From the NCBI RefSeq assembly GCF_001887355.1, contig NZ_MPIN01000026.1, forward strand, positions 1 to 64,000: a stretch of 64,000 nucleotides of DNA. Reading direction: 5' to 3'. A program made the position numbers and the translations under genes. Shown here one piece after another: positions 1 through 9,642 of the stretch. The stretch's first letter is position 1. Each line of letters starts with the position of its first letter. The DNA comes from Cystobacter ferrugineus. Its GTDB lineage: Bacteria > Myxococcota > Myxococcia > Myxococcales > Myxococcaceae. The notes beneath the pieces are model-generated. The model did not search any database, was not told the DNA's origin, and was given only the letters and a program-made list of their open reading frames with translations.

Positions 1-366
1 GGCTGCGCGCCGGGCAAGATGTACTACGGCCGTGGCCCCATCCAGTTGTCGTGGAATGGCAACTACTGCGCCGCGGGCAACGCGCTCGGCGTGGACCTCA
101 AGAACGACCCCGACCGGGTCGCGCGCGATGCCACCATCGCCTGGCGCACCGGCCTCTGGTTCTGGATGACCCAGGCGGGCGCGGGCCCCCGGCCGGCGCA
201 TGACGCCATCGTCAACGGCTTCGGCTTCGGTGGGACCATCATGAGCATCAACGGCGCCCTCGAGTGCTATGGCCGCAACCCCGCCCAGGTGCAGAGCCGC
301 GTGAACAACTACCTGAACTTCACGGGCAAGCTCGGCGTGAGCCCCGGCGGCAACACCGGCTGCTGA
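1..366 (+). CDS. Family 19 glycoside hydrolase (chitinase), 3' part
   Basis: This is the C-terminal 121 codons of a chitinase whose start lies before the window. The reading frame is open from base 1. Residues YYGRGPIQLSWN near the start are the signature of glycoside hydrolase family 19, in the substrate cleft, and the later text FGGTIMSINGALEC also fits the family. These enzymes cut beta-1,4-linked GlcNAc polymers by inversion and are normally secreted, which suits a predatory soil bacterium. The catalytic glutamates would lie upstream and cannot be checked here. The protein ends in a short Gly/Asn-rich tail with a terminal Cys. A strong hairpin follows the stop codon. Confidence 0.85.
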   Translation, partial: GCAPGKMYYGRGPIQLSWNGNYCAAGNALGVDLKNDPDRVARDATIAWRTGLWFWMTQAGAGPRPAHDAIVNGFGFGGTIMSINGALECYGRNPAQVQSRVNNYLNFTGKLGVSPGGNTGC

Positions 367-381
367 GCCGCTCCGGCTCCG

Positions 382-417
382 GAGGGGCGGAACCCGGGGG
401 TTCGGGTTCCGCTCCTC
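382..417. terminator. Bidirectional terminator hairpin
   Basis: A 15-bp stem (GAGGGGCGGAACCCG against CGGGTTCCGCTCCTC, one G-T wobble) closes a 6-base loop. It lies between the convergent chitinase and glutathione S-transferase genes, 16 bases after the chitinase stop and 13 bases before the transferase stop. No U-tract follows on either side, as is common in high-GC genomes. Confidence 0.7.
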
Positions 418-429
418 GGATTCAGGGCA

Positions 430-1047
430 TTACAGCGGGGGCCGTGCCTTGCGCACGCTCTCGCGCGCTTCCAGGCGGGCCACCCAGGCCTTCACGTGGG
501 GGAAGGCCTCCAGCTCCAGTCCCATGGGGGCGCGCAGCAGCAGGTTGGAGACGAGCGAGAAGTCCGCGATCGTGAGTGAGCCGCAGAGGAACTCGCGCTG
601 GGTGAGTACCCCCTCCAGGATGCCGAGATCCCTGCGGACCTTCTCCAGGCCGGCCACGTACTTCGCCTCGTCCTTCTCGCGGCCCATCATCTTCGCGTAG
701 ACGGTCTCCATCAGCACCTCGGTGGTGGACGGCGCCAGGGTGGTGGCCTGCCATTGCAGCCACTGCTGCACCTGGGCGACGCCCCGGGCGTCCATGGGCA
801 TCAGCCCACTGCCGGGCTTCAGGGCCGCCAGGTAACAGAGGATGGCGTTGGATTCCCAGACACAGAAGCCGTCGTCGTCCTCCAGGACGGGCACCTTGCC
901 ATTGGGGTTCTTGGCGAGGAACGCGGGAGACTTGTGCTCGCCTTTCATCATGTCCAGGGGGGCCAGGGTGACGGGCAGGGCGAGCTCGTGCACGACGGCG
1001 AGCACCTTGAAGGCGGCGGTGGAAAGGGGAGAGGCGTAGAGCTTCAT
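430..1047 (-). CDS. Glutathione S-transferase family protein
   Basis: A 205-residue protein that would conjugate glutathione to electrophiles or act as a related thiol transferase in the cytoplasm. It has the thioredoxin-like N-terminal half (MKLYASPLSTAAFKVL, then NPNGKVPVLEDDDGFCVWES with the cis-Pro and the ES pair that bind glutathione) and the all-helical C-terminal half with the N-capping motif LTIADFSL. Length and order match phi-type bacterial GSTs. The ATG at 1047 is chosen because it begins directly at the conserved first beta strand; an upstream in-frame extension shows no family similarity. It converges on the chitinase gene. Confidence 0.88.
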   Translation of the reverse strand: MKLYASPLSTAAFKVLAVVHELALPVTLAPLDMMKGEHKSPAFLAKNPNGKVPVLEDDDGFCVWESNAILCYLAALKPGSGLMPMDARGVAQVQQWLQWQATTLAPSTTEVLMETVYAKMMGREKDEAKYVAGLEKVRRDLGILEGVLTQREFLCGSLTIADFSLVSNLLLRAPMGLELEAFPHVKAWVARLEARESVRKARPPL

Positions 1048-1451
1048 CAGGGTGGACTCCAGAGTCGGGGGTGAAACGAGGCGGACCCTAGCCGGAATGG
1101 CGGTCTCCCGCCCCTCAGATGTGGGCTCCCCTTCCCGCCGCCCGTCCCTTCCTCTGTCGGTGAGGCGCCTGACGAACGGCTGCAACCCATACATCCCGCA
1201 TGCCCGTCTGGATAAGGCACCCAGCGGCTACGCCAGTCCCTTTGATGTGGCCCTGGTCCCATGTGGTACCCCGCTTGCCCCTCGTCGACGACGGCGATGA
1301 AGGTTGGGTGTCCATGCGTACCTGGGCTCGGACTGGATGCGCTGGGGAGAGGAAGAAGTGGTTTCGGCGCTTTCACCTGGCTTGGGGGGGAGCGGGCAGC
1401 GAGGCCGAGGGAGGAGTGGTACGCTCCCCGCTCCACGCCCTGCTCGCGTTC
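1048..1451. other. Gene-free divergent intergenic region
   Basis: About 400 bases lie between the divergent transferase and kinase genes. Frames are open on both strands but none resembles a protein, and I see no clear promoter, repeat or RNA. The region presumably carries the promoters of both neighbours. Confidence 0.4.
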
Positions 1452-4400
1452 ATGAACAACGACAAGACAGCTCCGACCCCACCCGACTCTCCTCTTGAGA
1501 TTGCTCCGATGGGAAAGGTGCTCGCCGGCCGTTTCACCCTCGAGGACTTTGCCGGACGCGGAGGCATGGGCACCGTCTATCGTGCCAGTGACTCCTCCAC
1601 GGGCCGCCGCGTGGCCCTCAAGCTGCTGCATGCCGCCACATCCCCGGCTGCGGGCCTGCGCTTCAGCCGCGAGGCTCTTCTGCTGGAGGAACTGCACCAC
1701 CCCGCAATCGTCTCCTATGTCGCCCATGGTACCCTCGAGGGAGGCCAGCCCTATCTGGCCATGGAGTGGCTCGAAGGAGAGGTCCTGGCGCGCCGTCTGC
1801 TGCGCAAGCCCCTGAGCCCCCCCGAAGTCGTGTCGCTACTGAGCCGCGCCGCCGAGGGGCTGGCCACGGCTCATCGGCGGAACATCGTCCACCGCGACAT
1901 CAAGCCCTCCAACCTTTTCCTGCGCGAGGGCCGGCCCGAGGACGTGGTGCTACTGGATTTCGGCCTGGCTCGCCATGCCGTGCCCACGCTGGTGGGAGTG
2001 ACGGGCTCCGGTGCCGTGGTGGGCACCCCTGGCTACATGGCTCCAGAGCAGGCCTCCAGCCAGTCGGAGATCTCTCCCGCCGCGGACATCTTCTCGCTGG
2101 GGTGCGTGCTGTACCAGTGCCTCACGGGCAAGCCACCCTTCGAGGCTCCGCACTTCGCCGCCGTGCTGGCCAAGATTCTCTTCGCCGAGCCGGTGCCCCT
2201 TCAGAAAGTGCGTCCGGGTCTACCCATGGGCTTGCAGGTGCTGATGGAGCGCATGCTGGCCAAGGCCCCCACGCAGCGACTGCCGGATGCCGACAGCCTG
2301 CTGGAGGCGCTCTCCGAGTTGGAGCCGGTGCCTGGGTTGTTGCTGTTACAATCTGGGATGGACTCGCGCCCCCACGGCCTGGCGGGGGCCGAGCAGAAGC
2401 TCGTCAGCGTCCTGCTCGTGTCCCCGCGCCCCATGCAGGAGGAGGAAACGGCGGATTGGGGCCAGGGGGTCGCGCTGCGCGACGCGCTGCGCCTGGAGGT
2501 TTCTCCCCATGGCGCCCAGGTGGAGTTGCTGGCGGACGGCTCGCTGGTGGCCACGATGGTGCCGGAGCGCGGCACGGCCACCGACCTGGCGGCACTGGCG
2601 GCGCGCTGTGCGCTCACCTTCAAGGAGCGCTGGCCCGAGGCCGCGGTGGTGCTGACCACGGGCCTGGGCATCTTCAACGAGCGACTGCCGGTGGGCGAGG
2701 CCATGGACAGGGCGGGGAGGCTGCTGCGCCGAGTGGGCGGGATGCCGGCTTCCCCGCCGGTGGTGATGGACGAGGTGACCGCGGGACTGCTCGGGCCGGG
2801 CTTCCGGCTCTCGCGCGCCGATTCGGACACCTTCCTGCTGCAAGGCGAGGAGCTCAGCGTGGACGAGTCCCGCCCTCTGTTGGGCAGGCCCACTCCCTGT
2901 GTGGGCCGTGAGCAGGAACTGGCCCTGCTCGAGCTCGCCTTCACTTCCTGCACCGAGGAACCGGCCGCGCGGGCTCTGCTCGTGACGGCGCCCGCGGGCG
3001 TGGGCAAGTCGCGGTTGCGCTACGAGTTCCTGCGCCGCCTCAAGCGCAAGGAGCTTCAGCCGCTGGTGCTGATGGGGCGCGGAGATTCGATGAGCACGGG
3101 TGCCTCGTACGGGCTGCTGGGCCAGGCGCTGCGGCGGCTGTGTGGCATCGGGGAGGGGGAGCGCCAGGAGGAGCACCGGAAGCGGCTGTTCCAGCGCGTC
3201 TCCAGGCACCTGCCGGAGGCCCGGGCCCGGGAGGCCGTGGAGTTCCTGGGCGAGCTATGCGCCATTCCCTTTCCCGAGGAGGAGGGCAGTCCCCGTCTGC
3301 GTGCGGCCCGGAGCGATCCGCGATTGCTGAGCGCGCAGGTCGGCCGGGCACTGGTGGCATTCCTGAAGGCCGAGTGTGACCATCACCCGGTGCTACTGGT
3401 GCTGGAGGATCTCCACTGGAGCGATGCGCTCACCGTGGCGCAGGTGGACGAGGTGCTGCGGGAATTGGGCGAGCACCCTTTCCTGGTGCTGGCGCTGGCC
3501 CGGCCCGAGGTGAAGACGCTCTTTCCGGGCCTGTGGTCGCGGAGCCTGCAGGAGGTGACGCTGCGCGGGCTGAGCCGCAAGGCGGGGGCACGGCTGGTGC
3601 GTGAAGTGCTGGGGCCCCAGGTGCCGGACTCCGTCGTGCAGCGAGCCGTGGAGATGTCCGATGGCAACGCGCTCTTCCTGGAGGAACTCATCCGTGGAGT
3701 GGCCGAGGGGCGCGGGGAGGGAGTCCCGGAGACGGTGCTGGCGGTGCTCCAAGCGCGTCTGCAGCGGATGAAGCCGGGGGCGCGCCAGGTGTTGCTGGCG
3801 GCCAGCGTCTTCGGCCGTGCCTTCTGGACAGGAGGCGTGGCCGAACTGCTGGGCGGGCAGGTCGCGAACGCAGCGCTGGAGCAGTACCTGCGGCTACTCG
3901 TGGAGCAGGAGGTCATCGAGCGGCAGCCCGACAGCCGTATCTCCACCGAGGCAGAGTATCGCTTCCGGCATGCGCTGGTGCGGGATGCGGCCTACGGCCT
4001 GATCCCCGACAGCCATCGTGCAGTGGGCCACCGGTTGGCCGCCACCTGGCTGGAGCAGAGGAGTGAGCCGGATCCGCTGGTACTCGCCACCCACCACCAG
4101 CTCGGCGCGCAGCCGGAGCGCGCCGCCCATTTCTACACGCGGGCCGCCGAGCAGCTCTTCGAGCGTTACGACATGCTGGGGGCGATGCGCTGTGTGGATG
4201 CGGCCCTGGCCTGCGGCGTGGATGACGGGAAGTCCGTCCGGCTGCGCGGGCTCCAGGCCGTGGTGACCTTCTGGATGGATGACACGCCGAGGTCCCTGGC
4301 GCTCGGTAGTGCCGTCCTGGACGAACTGGAGGGGGGCGATCGGCTGTGGTGCTGGGTGCTGGGCGGACAGATTCTGGGGGGCATCTATAGCGGCATGCGC

Positions 4401-5399
4401 CAGGAGCAGCTCACCCGGTTGAAACAGCTCCTGCGGAGCACCCCACCGGCGCCCGAGGCCATCGTCGCCTACCATTGGGCCATCGCCTGCATGGGCCTCT
4501 CCTTCGTGTTCTCCGGCTCGCGCTGGGAATTGGAGGACTGGCTCGGAGAGATGGGGAGGGTGGTCGCGGACGGGCCGTCGCGAGGATGGACCGGGTACAT
4601 CGACGGCTTCTTCCATTACCTCTTCGAACCCAGGCCGTGGCACGCGTTCCTACGGGCCGAGCAGGGGATGCGGGACTTCCGCGAGCTTGGCGTGGAGCGC
4701 GATGCCCTCGTCGTGCAGGCGTTGCAGGGGCTGACCCTGGCGGCGTTGGGAGACGTGCCCGGGGCCGTGGAGCGGATGCGGGAGGTCCTGACCGTGGGCC
4801 GGCGGCTGGAGGCAAACCTCATGGTGGGCATGGCCACGCACTTCTTGAGCCGGATCCTGGTCGACAGCCCTGACCCAGCGCACCGGCAAGAGGCGTATGA
4901 GCTGGTGCGCGAGTGGGTGAACATCGAGGACTTGTATTCCTTCCGGCGGGGCTTTGCCCACTCCGTGCTGGCGAAGGTGATGCTGGAGCGTGGAGGGGTG
5001 CACGAGGCCGAGGCGCATGCGCGCAAGGCCTGTGCGCTGCTGGCTCCATTCCAGGCCGACGTGGTCTACGCGCGCGGGATCCTCAGCAACATCCTGCTCG
5101 CCCAGGGGAAGGCCGCGGAGGCCCGCGGGGTGGCGGCGCTCGGTGTGCGCGAGTTGGAGGAGACGCGTGGCATGGGCACCTACGCGGTGGCCATGCGCCT
5201 GGCGCTGGCGGAAGCCTGCTTCGCGGAGGGAGACGCCGAGACGGGAGAGGCTGCCCTGCGCGAGACCTTGCGGTGTGTGCGGGCCCGCGCCAGTGACATC
5301 CCCGACCCCGATGTCCGCGAGCACTTCCTGCGCCATGTGCCCGAGAACGCCCGCACCCTCGAGCTGGCCCGCGAGCGCCTGGGCAACGCCGCGACGTAG
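1452..5399 (+). CDS. Ser/Thr protein kinase fused to AAA ATPase and TPR-like region
   Basis: A 1315-residue cytoplasmic signalling protein. The N-terminus is a Hanks-type kinase: glycine loop GRGGMGTVYR near residue 35, VALKLL lysine, HRDIKPSN near 147, DFG near 169 and YMAPEQ. About residues 310-470 look like a degenerate nucleotide-cyclase homology domain (starts KLVSVLLVS, without the metal-binding aspartates). An AAA_16-type ATPase follows, with Walker A APAGVGKS near 517 and Walker B VLLVLEDLHWSD near 652. The last 400 residues are helical, TPR-like. This order is known from large myxobacterial and actinobacterial kinase-ATPase regulators. I chose the ATG at 1452, just before the kinase domain; an in-frame ATG at 1509 is possible and there is no strong ribosome site for either. 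Substrates are unknown. Confidence 0.88.
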   Translation: MNNDKTAPTPPDSPLEIAPMGKVLAGRFTLEDFAGRGGMGTVYRASDSSTGRRVALKLLHAATSPAAGLRFSREALLLEELHHPAIVSYVAHGTLEGGQPYLAMEWLEGEVLARRLLRKPLSPPEVVSLLSRAAEGLATAHRRNIVHRDIKPSNLFLREGRPEDVVLLDFGLARHAVPTLVGVTGSGAVVGTPGYMAPEQASSQSEISPAADIFSLGCVLYQCLTGKPPFEAPHFAAVLAKILFAEPVPLQKVRPGLPMGLQVLMERMLAKAPTQRLPDADSLLEALSELEPVPGLLLLQSGMDSRPHGLAGAEQKLVSVLLVSPRPMQEEETADWGQGVALRDALRLEVSPHGAQVELLADGSLVATMVPERGTATDLAALAARCALTFKERWPEAAVVLTTGLGIFNERLPVGEAMDRAGRLLRRVGGMPASPPVVMDEVTAGLLGPGFRLSRADSDTFLLQGEELSVDESRPLLGRPTPCVGREQELALLELAFTSCTEEPAARALLVTAPAGVGKSRLRYEFLRRLKRKELQPLVLMGRGDSMSTGASYGLLGQALRRLCGIGEGERQEEHRKRLFQRVSRHLPEARAREAVEFLGELCAIPFPEEEGSPRLRAARSDPRLLSAQVGRALVAFLKAECDHHPVLLVLEDLHWSDALTVAQVDEVLRELGEHPFLVLALARPEVKTLFPGLWSRSLQEVTLRGLSRKAGARLVREVLGPQVPDSVVQRAVEMSDGNALFLEELIRGVAEGRGEGVPETVLAVLQARLQRMKPGARQVLLAASVFGRAFWTGGVAELLGGQVANAALEQYLRLLVEQEVIERQPDSRISTEAEYRFRHALVRDAAYGLIPDSHRAVGHRLAATWLEQRSEPDPLVLATHHQLGAQPERAAHFYTRAAEQLFERYDMLGAMRCVDAALACGVDDGKSVRLRGLQAVVTFWMDDTPRSLALGSAVLDELEGGDRLWCWVLGGQILGGIYSGMRQEQLTRLKQLLRSTPPAPEAIVAYHWAIACMGLSFVFSGSRWELEDWLGEMGRVVADGPSRGWTGYIDGFFHYLFEPRPWHAFLRAEQGMRDFRELGVERDALVVQALQGLTLAALGDVPGAVERMREVLTVGRRLEANLMVGMATHFLSRILVDSPDPAHRQEAYELVREWVNIEDLYSFRRGFAHSVLAKVMLERGGVHEAEAHARKACALLAPFQADVVYARGILSNILLAQGKAAEARGVAALGVRELEETRGMGTYAVAMRLALAEACFAEGDAETGEAALRETLRCVRARASDIPDPDVREHFLRHVPENARTLELARERLGNAAT

Positions 5400-5402
5400 G
5401 AC

Positions 5403-5574
5403 CTACGACACGCCGCGCACCTTGATGTCGCGGTGGCGGTTGACCGCAGCGAGGCTCAGCTCATCCGGCTGCGCGTCGAGCATCTGCACGCAGTCGGCGC
5501 GCACCTTGGCCTTGAGGGTCTCGCGGCCCGTTGGCTCACAGCCGGAATTGATCACCGCGCGGGGACCAACGAAT
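5403..5574 (-). pseudogene. Orphan C-terminal gene fragment
   Basis: The minus strand reads VGPRAVINSGCEPTG, then a Lys/Arg/Asp-rich stretch and NRHRDIKVRGVS before a stop at 5403-5405. The codon use and the mix of residues look like real protein, but stops in the same frame lie immediately upstream (near 5590) and no start codon or ribosome site is evident. I read it as the tail of a gene whose front has been deleted. The family is not recognised. It abuts the stop of the upstream kinase gene and the tandem repeat that follows. Confidence 0.4.
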
Positions 5575-5789
5575 GTCTGTAGCCATACTCATCAAGTTTA
5601 AAGCGCAGGACTGGAGGAGTCCTACTTTCCCAGGGCTACGGAAGGAATGTACAGCTTGGATGTTCGGCCCTCTCCCAGCAAGCAGCCCCTATGCGCTTTC
5701 AAGGTCCCAGCAAGCAGCCCCTATGCGCTTTCAAGGAACTGGGGCTTGTTCCCAATCAAACCAGAGGCAATCCCACTCCAGGCCCCTTC
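5575..5789. other. Non-coding debris between convergent kinases
   Basis: This stretch is less GC-rich than the surroundings and holds only the 32-bp tandem repeat and scattered stops. With the orphan gene tail next to it, it looks like a scar of past rearrangement. No terminator hairpin is clear. Confidence 0.4.
5673..5736 (+). repeat. Perfect 32-bp tandem duplication
   Basis: The 32-base unit beginning TCCCAGCAAGCAGCCCCTAT and ending CTTTCAAGG occurs twice back to back (5673-5704, 5705-5736) without mismatch. It lies in the gene-free stretch between the two convergent kinase genes and codes for nothing recognisable. Confidence 0.9.
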
Positions 5790-8700
5790 TCACTGGCTGG
5801 CTCGGAGCAGGTTGGCGCGAAGGTCCTGAGCCTCGCGCCAGTCGGGCCGGATTTTCAATATCTGGTCGGCCAGCGCGAGCCCGCGCTTCAACACCAGGCC
5901 GTGTTCCCCTCCTGACTGCTTCTGCCAGGTGGCCCACGTGTAGCAGTGCTGGCCAAGCCGGAGGAGGTGTTCCAGTTCGTCCGGTTCCAGCCCGATCGCC
6001 TTTTCATAGGACTTCGTCGCCTCCTCGAAGTCCTCGGCCCGGGCCCTTCCACTGCGTGCTCGCCACTTGGCGCGGAGCGCCTGCACCTCGCCGAGCTGAA
6101 GCCATGCTTCCTCATCGTTGCGATTCTGCGTCAGTACGTTGCGGAGTTCTTTCTCGGCGCGTGCGAGGTCTGGTCCAGGAGCGCGCCCGCGGTCCACGTT
6201 GAAACCTGCTCGGATGACATGGACCGAGATCAGGTTGACGAAGTTCGGTCGCCCTTTGAGGTCACGCTTCAATACCTCCTCTGCCTCGCGCAGGCTCAGG
6301 CTCGGGTCTTCTCCGCGAGCGCGCAGGTAGCTGGCGCGCTGGGTGAGAATCATTCCGAGGACTCTGAGGCTAGTAGGGTTGTAGGTGATGCCTTGCACCG
6401 GCGCAGCGCTTATGGCTTGGTCGATGGACGCTCGGGCCTGGTCCAGCAGAGGGAAGGGATTTCCGCCCCGCTCCCAGGTCTCTCTCGCCTGTTTCTGGAG
6501 CGCAAAACCCATGACATGGTACAGTCCCGGCCATTTGGGATCAATTGTAAATCCCTGCCGGCACAGCATCAGGGCGTTCATCAGGTCTGGCATGGGATCC
6601 CCGCCACGGTTGCGCAGCCACTGGGCCCGGCGCAAGTAGTATAATCCCACGATCACATATGTCTTTGCTTGCTTGGGGTTGATGCTCCGCGCCCTGTTGT
6701 ACGCAAGCAGAGCTTGCGCTTGATCACGATCCGGCTCGGGGTTGTGGCGATTCTCCGCCCGGGCAAAGTAATTGTCGCCAAGTTGTATCCAGATGTCAAA
6801 CACGCGATCATCGATGGCAAGGGCTGCCTGCAACTCTTGTATACCCCTGTCCATGTGGCCCAGTGAGTTTTCACCGAGGCTCTTCTCGTAGCTGGCCCAC
6901 CAAAAGAAGATGTTAGAGAACTGGCGGTGGAATTCAAGGTCTCGGTCGTTCGGGCGAACGCTCTCCAATAAGTCAGCGGCTTTGCGGAATAGCTCGCGCG
7001 TATCCGGTCCATTGGCCCGGCGGCGGCGCGCCAAAATCAAGAAGCTGCGTGCCAGGGCCATCCGGGCTTCGCGCCGTGTGGGGGCAAGAGCGAGGGCGTG
7101 CTCGGCGGCCTTTATGGCCTTCGCAATGACTTCCTCCACTTCACTACCACCCATGTTGCGCTGGTACAGGGTCAGGTTGACGTGCAGGCGTGCCAACTCC
7201 ACCCAACACATGTAGTCATCTGGTGCGACCGCGAGGCACTGCATGAGCGCGTCTTGAGAGCGGGTATAGGCGGGCATTATGTCACCCTGAGTGATGACTT
7301 GTATAATCATCTCGGTGGTTTCGAGTTGCGCGAGGCCCCGATACACGGCGGGAACGCTCTCGGCGATGGATGCTGCGGCGGCGTAAGCCTTCCTGCCAGC
7401 CTCCAGGTCGGCCTTTGCCCCGTCGAGGTTTTCCTCGCGCCGGTGCTTGTGGAACCGTGCCACGAGGATGTCCCCGCGCAGCTTGGGGGCCTCGTAGATC
7501 CATGGTTGCTTACTGCTCACGGCGTCCAGTCGGGCCAGGGCGTCGTCGAGGCGGCCCTCGTAGAAGGCGATGAGCGCCGCGACGTACTCGGCCGATGGCA
7601 CCTCGGCGGATCCCTGGCTCTGTTTGAGGTACGCGAGCGCCGGGTCGCGATAGCGGCGCTCGATGTCTCGCAACCGAGACTCCCGCAGCTCGGGTGCGTC
7701 GCGGATCTGTTCCACCTCCAGGAGTTGCGGCTGATAGAGCTGCCCCAGAGCTAGGGCGAGCGCATAGGCGACCCGCGGCTCGCGGAATCCGTGCTGCCAC
7801 GCGGACTCGAGGTGCTCACGGGCCTTCTCAGGGTCTCCGAGGGCGAGGGCTCCTCGCCCCAGCGCGTAGTGACCCGGACCCAGCGCCTGCTCGCCGCCCT
7901 GGCGGATCTCCGCCTCCAACTTTTCCATCTGGGCATGGAGGCTCTGGATGGCCTGGCGGTCCTCCCGTGCATCGTGGAGACGGGAGAGCGCGGAGTAGCG
8001 GGTCGTGGCCTCGATGCGCTCCACCAGCTCGGTGAAGTGGCGAGCGAGGCGCTCGCGCTCGGATGCCTCGTGGCGGGCCAGGGCTCCCCAGACCACGGCC
8101 ACGGCCATGGCGAGGAGCGCGGCAGTGGCCGCCGACAGGAGGAACCGGTGCTTGCGCAGCTGCTTGCGCAGCCAGTACCCGGGGCCCGTGCGTGCCAGCA
8201 CGGGCTCTCCCGCGAGGAAACGGTTCAGGTCGTCAGCCAGGGCTCGCGCCGAGTCGTAGCGGGCGGAGCGCTCCTTCTCCAGACACTTGAGAGTGATGGC
8301 CTCCAGATCTGGCGGGATGTCCCGGTCCAGCGCACGCGGTGGGAGCGGCTCCACGGTCGCGAGGTTGTTGAGCACCTCCAGTCCGTTGCCGCCCTGGATG
8401 GGGGGCTGTCCGGTGAGGAGGGCGTAGAGGGTGGCGCCCAGACTGTAGACATCCGCCCGGCGATCCAGCCGGGCGACTTCTCCGCGGGCCTGCTCGGGGG
8501 CCATGTAGTGGGGAGTCCCCAGCACGGTGCCGGTGACCGTCACGCCCTCGTTCCAGTCGCGCGCCAGCCCAAAGTCCATGACGTAGGGTCTGGGGACACC
8601 GTCCTCTCCGCGCTCCACCATGATGTTGGAGGGCTTGATATCGCGATGGATGAGGCCGGCGCGGTGGGCTTCGTGCACTCCCAGGGCCGCGTCCCGGAGC

Positions 8701-9377
8701 ACCAGGGCCTTCTGCTCGACGGTGAGCTCGTGCGCGAGAGCGCCCAGTGGCCGACCCTCCACGTACTGCATGGAGATGAAGAACTTCCGGTTGACCTCTC
8801 CGACCTCATACACCTTGCAGACGCGCTCGTGATTCACCTTGGCCTGGGCGCGGGCCTCGGAGAGGAATCGGTGGGTGAGTTCGGGGTGGTCGTCGCGGAC
8901 GAACTTGAGGGCCACCTGTCGGCGCAACCTGGGGTCATAGGCGAGGAACACCCGCCCCATGCCCCCCTGACCGAGGAACCGCACGTACTGGTAACGGTCC
9001 CATCCAGGGACCGGGAAGGCCAACTCCGCGCCATCCCCCAGCCGTGGAGTGGTGGGCGGGGGGCTCGCGCCAGCCGGCACCATGGAGGCCGTCGTCTCGT
9101 CCAACGGGGAGACCTGCTCCTGGGCGAGGGCCTGTCTGTCATTGGCCTGCTCGCCGGGGGCTGCTTCCTCGGGTCTGGCGTGCCGCTTTTCCGGACCCGA
9201 GGCTCGTCGCTGGAGCGAGGCGAGGGTCTCCTCGGAGATCCGGCCGCGCTCCCGGAGGAGTTCCAAGGGGCCGCGTTCCAGGCGGCGGGCCTCTTCTCGT
9301 ATGGAGTCCTCCTCCTGCCGGGTGAGAATGCCCTCCTCGAGGGCAATACGGATCTCCGTCTCGTGGTCACCGTGCAT
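5790..9377 (-). CDS. Ser/Thr protein kinase with transmembrane segment and TPR tail
   Basis: A 1195-residue membrane-anchored Hanks-type kinase. A helical N-terminal region of about 110 residues, rich in Glu and Arg, precedes the kinase domain: glycine loop GQGGMGRVF near residue 132, VALKFV lysine, HRDIKPSN near 246, DFGLAR near 269 and YMAPEQ. A basic stretch (LRKQLRKHR) leads into one hydrophobic segment near residues 408-430, after which about 750 residues of TPR-like helices make up the presumed periplasmic sensor. The ATG at 9377 has AGGAG about 10 bases upstream. The 3' half (roughly 5.8-7.4 kb) is visibly poorer in GC than the kinase half. It converges on the preceding kinase gene. 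Ligand and target are unknown. Confidence 0.88.
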   Translation of the reverse strand: MHGDHETEIRIALEEGILTRQEEDSIREEARRLERGPLELLRERGRISEETLASLQRRASGPEKRHARPEEAAPGEQANDRQALAQEQVSPLDETTASMVPAGASPPPTTPRLGDGAELAFPVPGWDRYQYVRFLGQGGMGRVFLAYDPRLRRQVALKFVRDDHPELTHRFLSEARAQAKVNHERVCKVYEVGEVNRKFFISMQYVEGRPLGALAHELTVEQKALVLRDAALGVHEAHRAGLIHRDIKPSNIMVERGEDGVPRPYVMDFGLARDWNEGVTVTGTVLGTPHYMAPEQARGEVARLDRRADVYSLGATLYALLTGQPPIQGGNGLEVLNNLATVEPLPPRALDRDIPPDLEAITLKCLEKERSARYDSARALADDLNRFLAGEPVLARTGPGYWLRKQLRKHRFLLSAATAALLAMAVAVVWGALARHEASERERLARHFTELVERIEATTRYSALSRLHDAREDRQAIQSLHAQMEKLEAEIRQGGEQALGPGHYALGRGALALGDPEKAREHLESAWQHGFREPRVAYALALALGQLYQPQLLEVEQIRDAPELRESRLRDIERRYRDPALAYLKQSQGSAEVPSAEYVAALIAFYEGRLDDALARLDAVSSKQPWIYEAPKLRGDILVARFHKHRREENLDGAKADLEAGRKAYAAAASIAESVPAVYRGLAQLETTEMIIQVITQGDIMPAYTRSQDALMQCLAVAPDDYMCWVELARLHVNLTLYQRNMGGSEVEEVIAKAIKAAEHALALAPTRREARMALARSFLILARRRRANGPDTRELFRKAADLLESVRPNDRDLEFHRQFSNIFFWWASYEKSLGENSLGHMDRGIQELQAALAIDDRVFDIWIQLGDNYFARAENRHNPEPDRDQAQALLAYNRARSINPKQAKTYVIVGLYYLRRAQWLRNRGGDPMPDLMNALMLCRQGFTIDPKWPGLYHVMGFALQKQARETWERGGNPFPLLDQARASIDQAISAAPVQGITYNPTSLRVLGMILTQRASYLRARGEDPSLSLREAEEVLKRDLKGRPNFVNLISVHVIRAGFNVDRGRAPGPDLARAEKELRNVLTQNRNDEEAWLQLGEVQALRAKWRARSGRARAEDFEEATKSYEKAIGLEPDELEHLLRLGQHCYTWATWQKQSGGEHGLVLKRGLALADQILKIRPDWREAQDLRANLLRASQ

Positions 9378-9642
9378 GGGGACTGGCTCTCCTGGGGACG
9401 CGCCCGCGCGACAGGCGCTCGGCCACCGGTCCGCGAAGCATAGCTGGGAGAGGGACCCTCCTGCGCGCGATGGGCTGGTGCCGAGAGGCAGAGGCGCGCC
9501 GTCCTGGTCCTTTCCTGACACCCGCGCCAGTCAAGGTATGGCGGGCCAACCCGGCCCGTCAGGCTTGCTCCCCGCGTTGGAGCGCTCCCTCAGGCCGCGA
9601 TGGGCTTCTTGGCGCGCTCGTAGTGGCCGGACAGGACATTCG

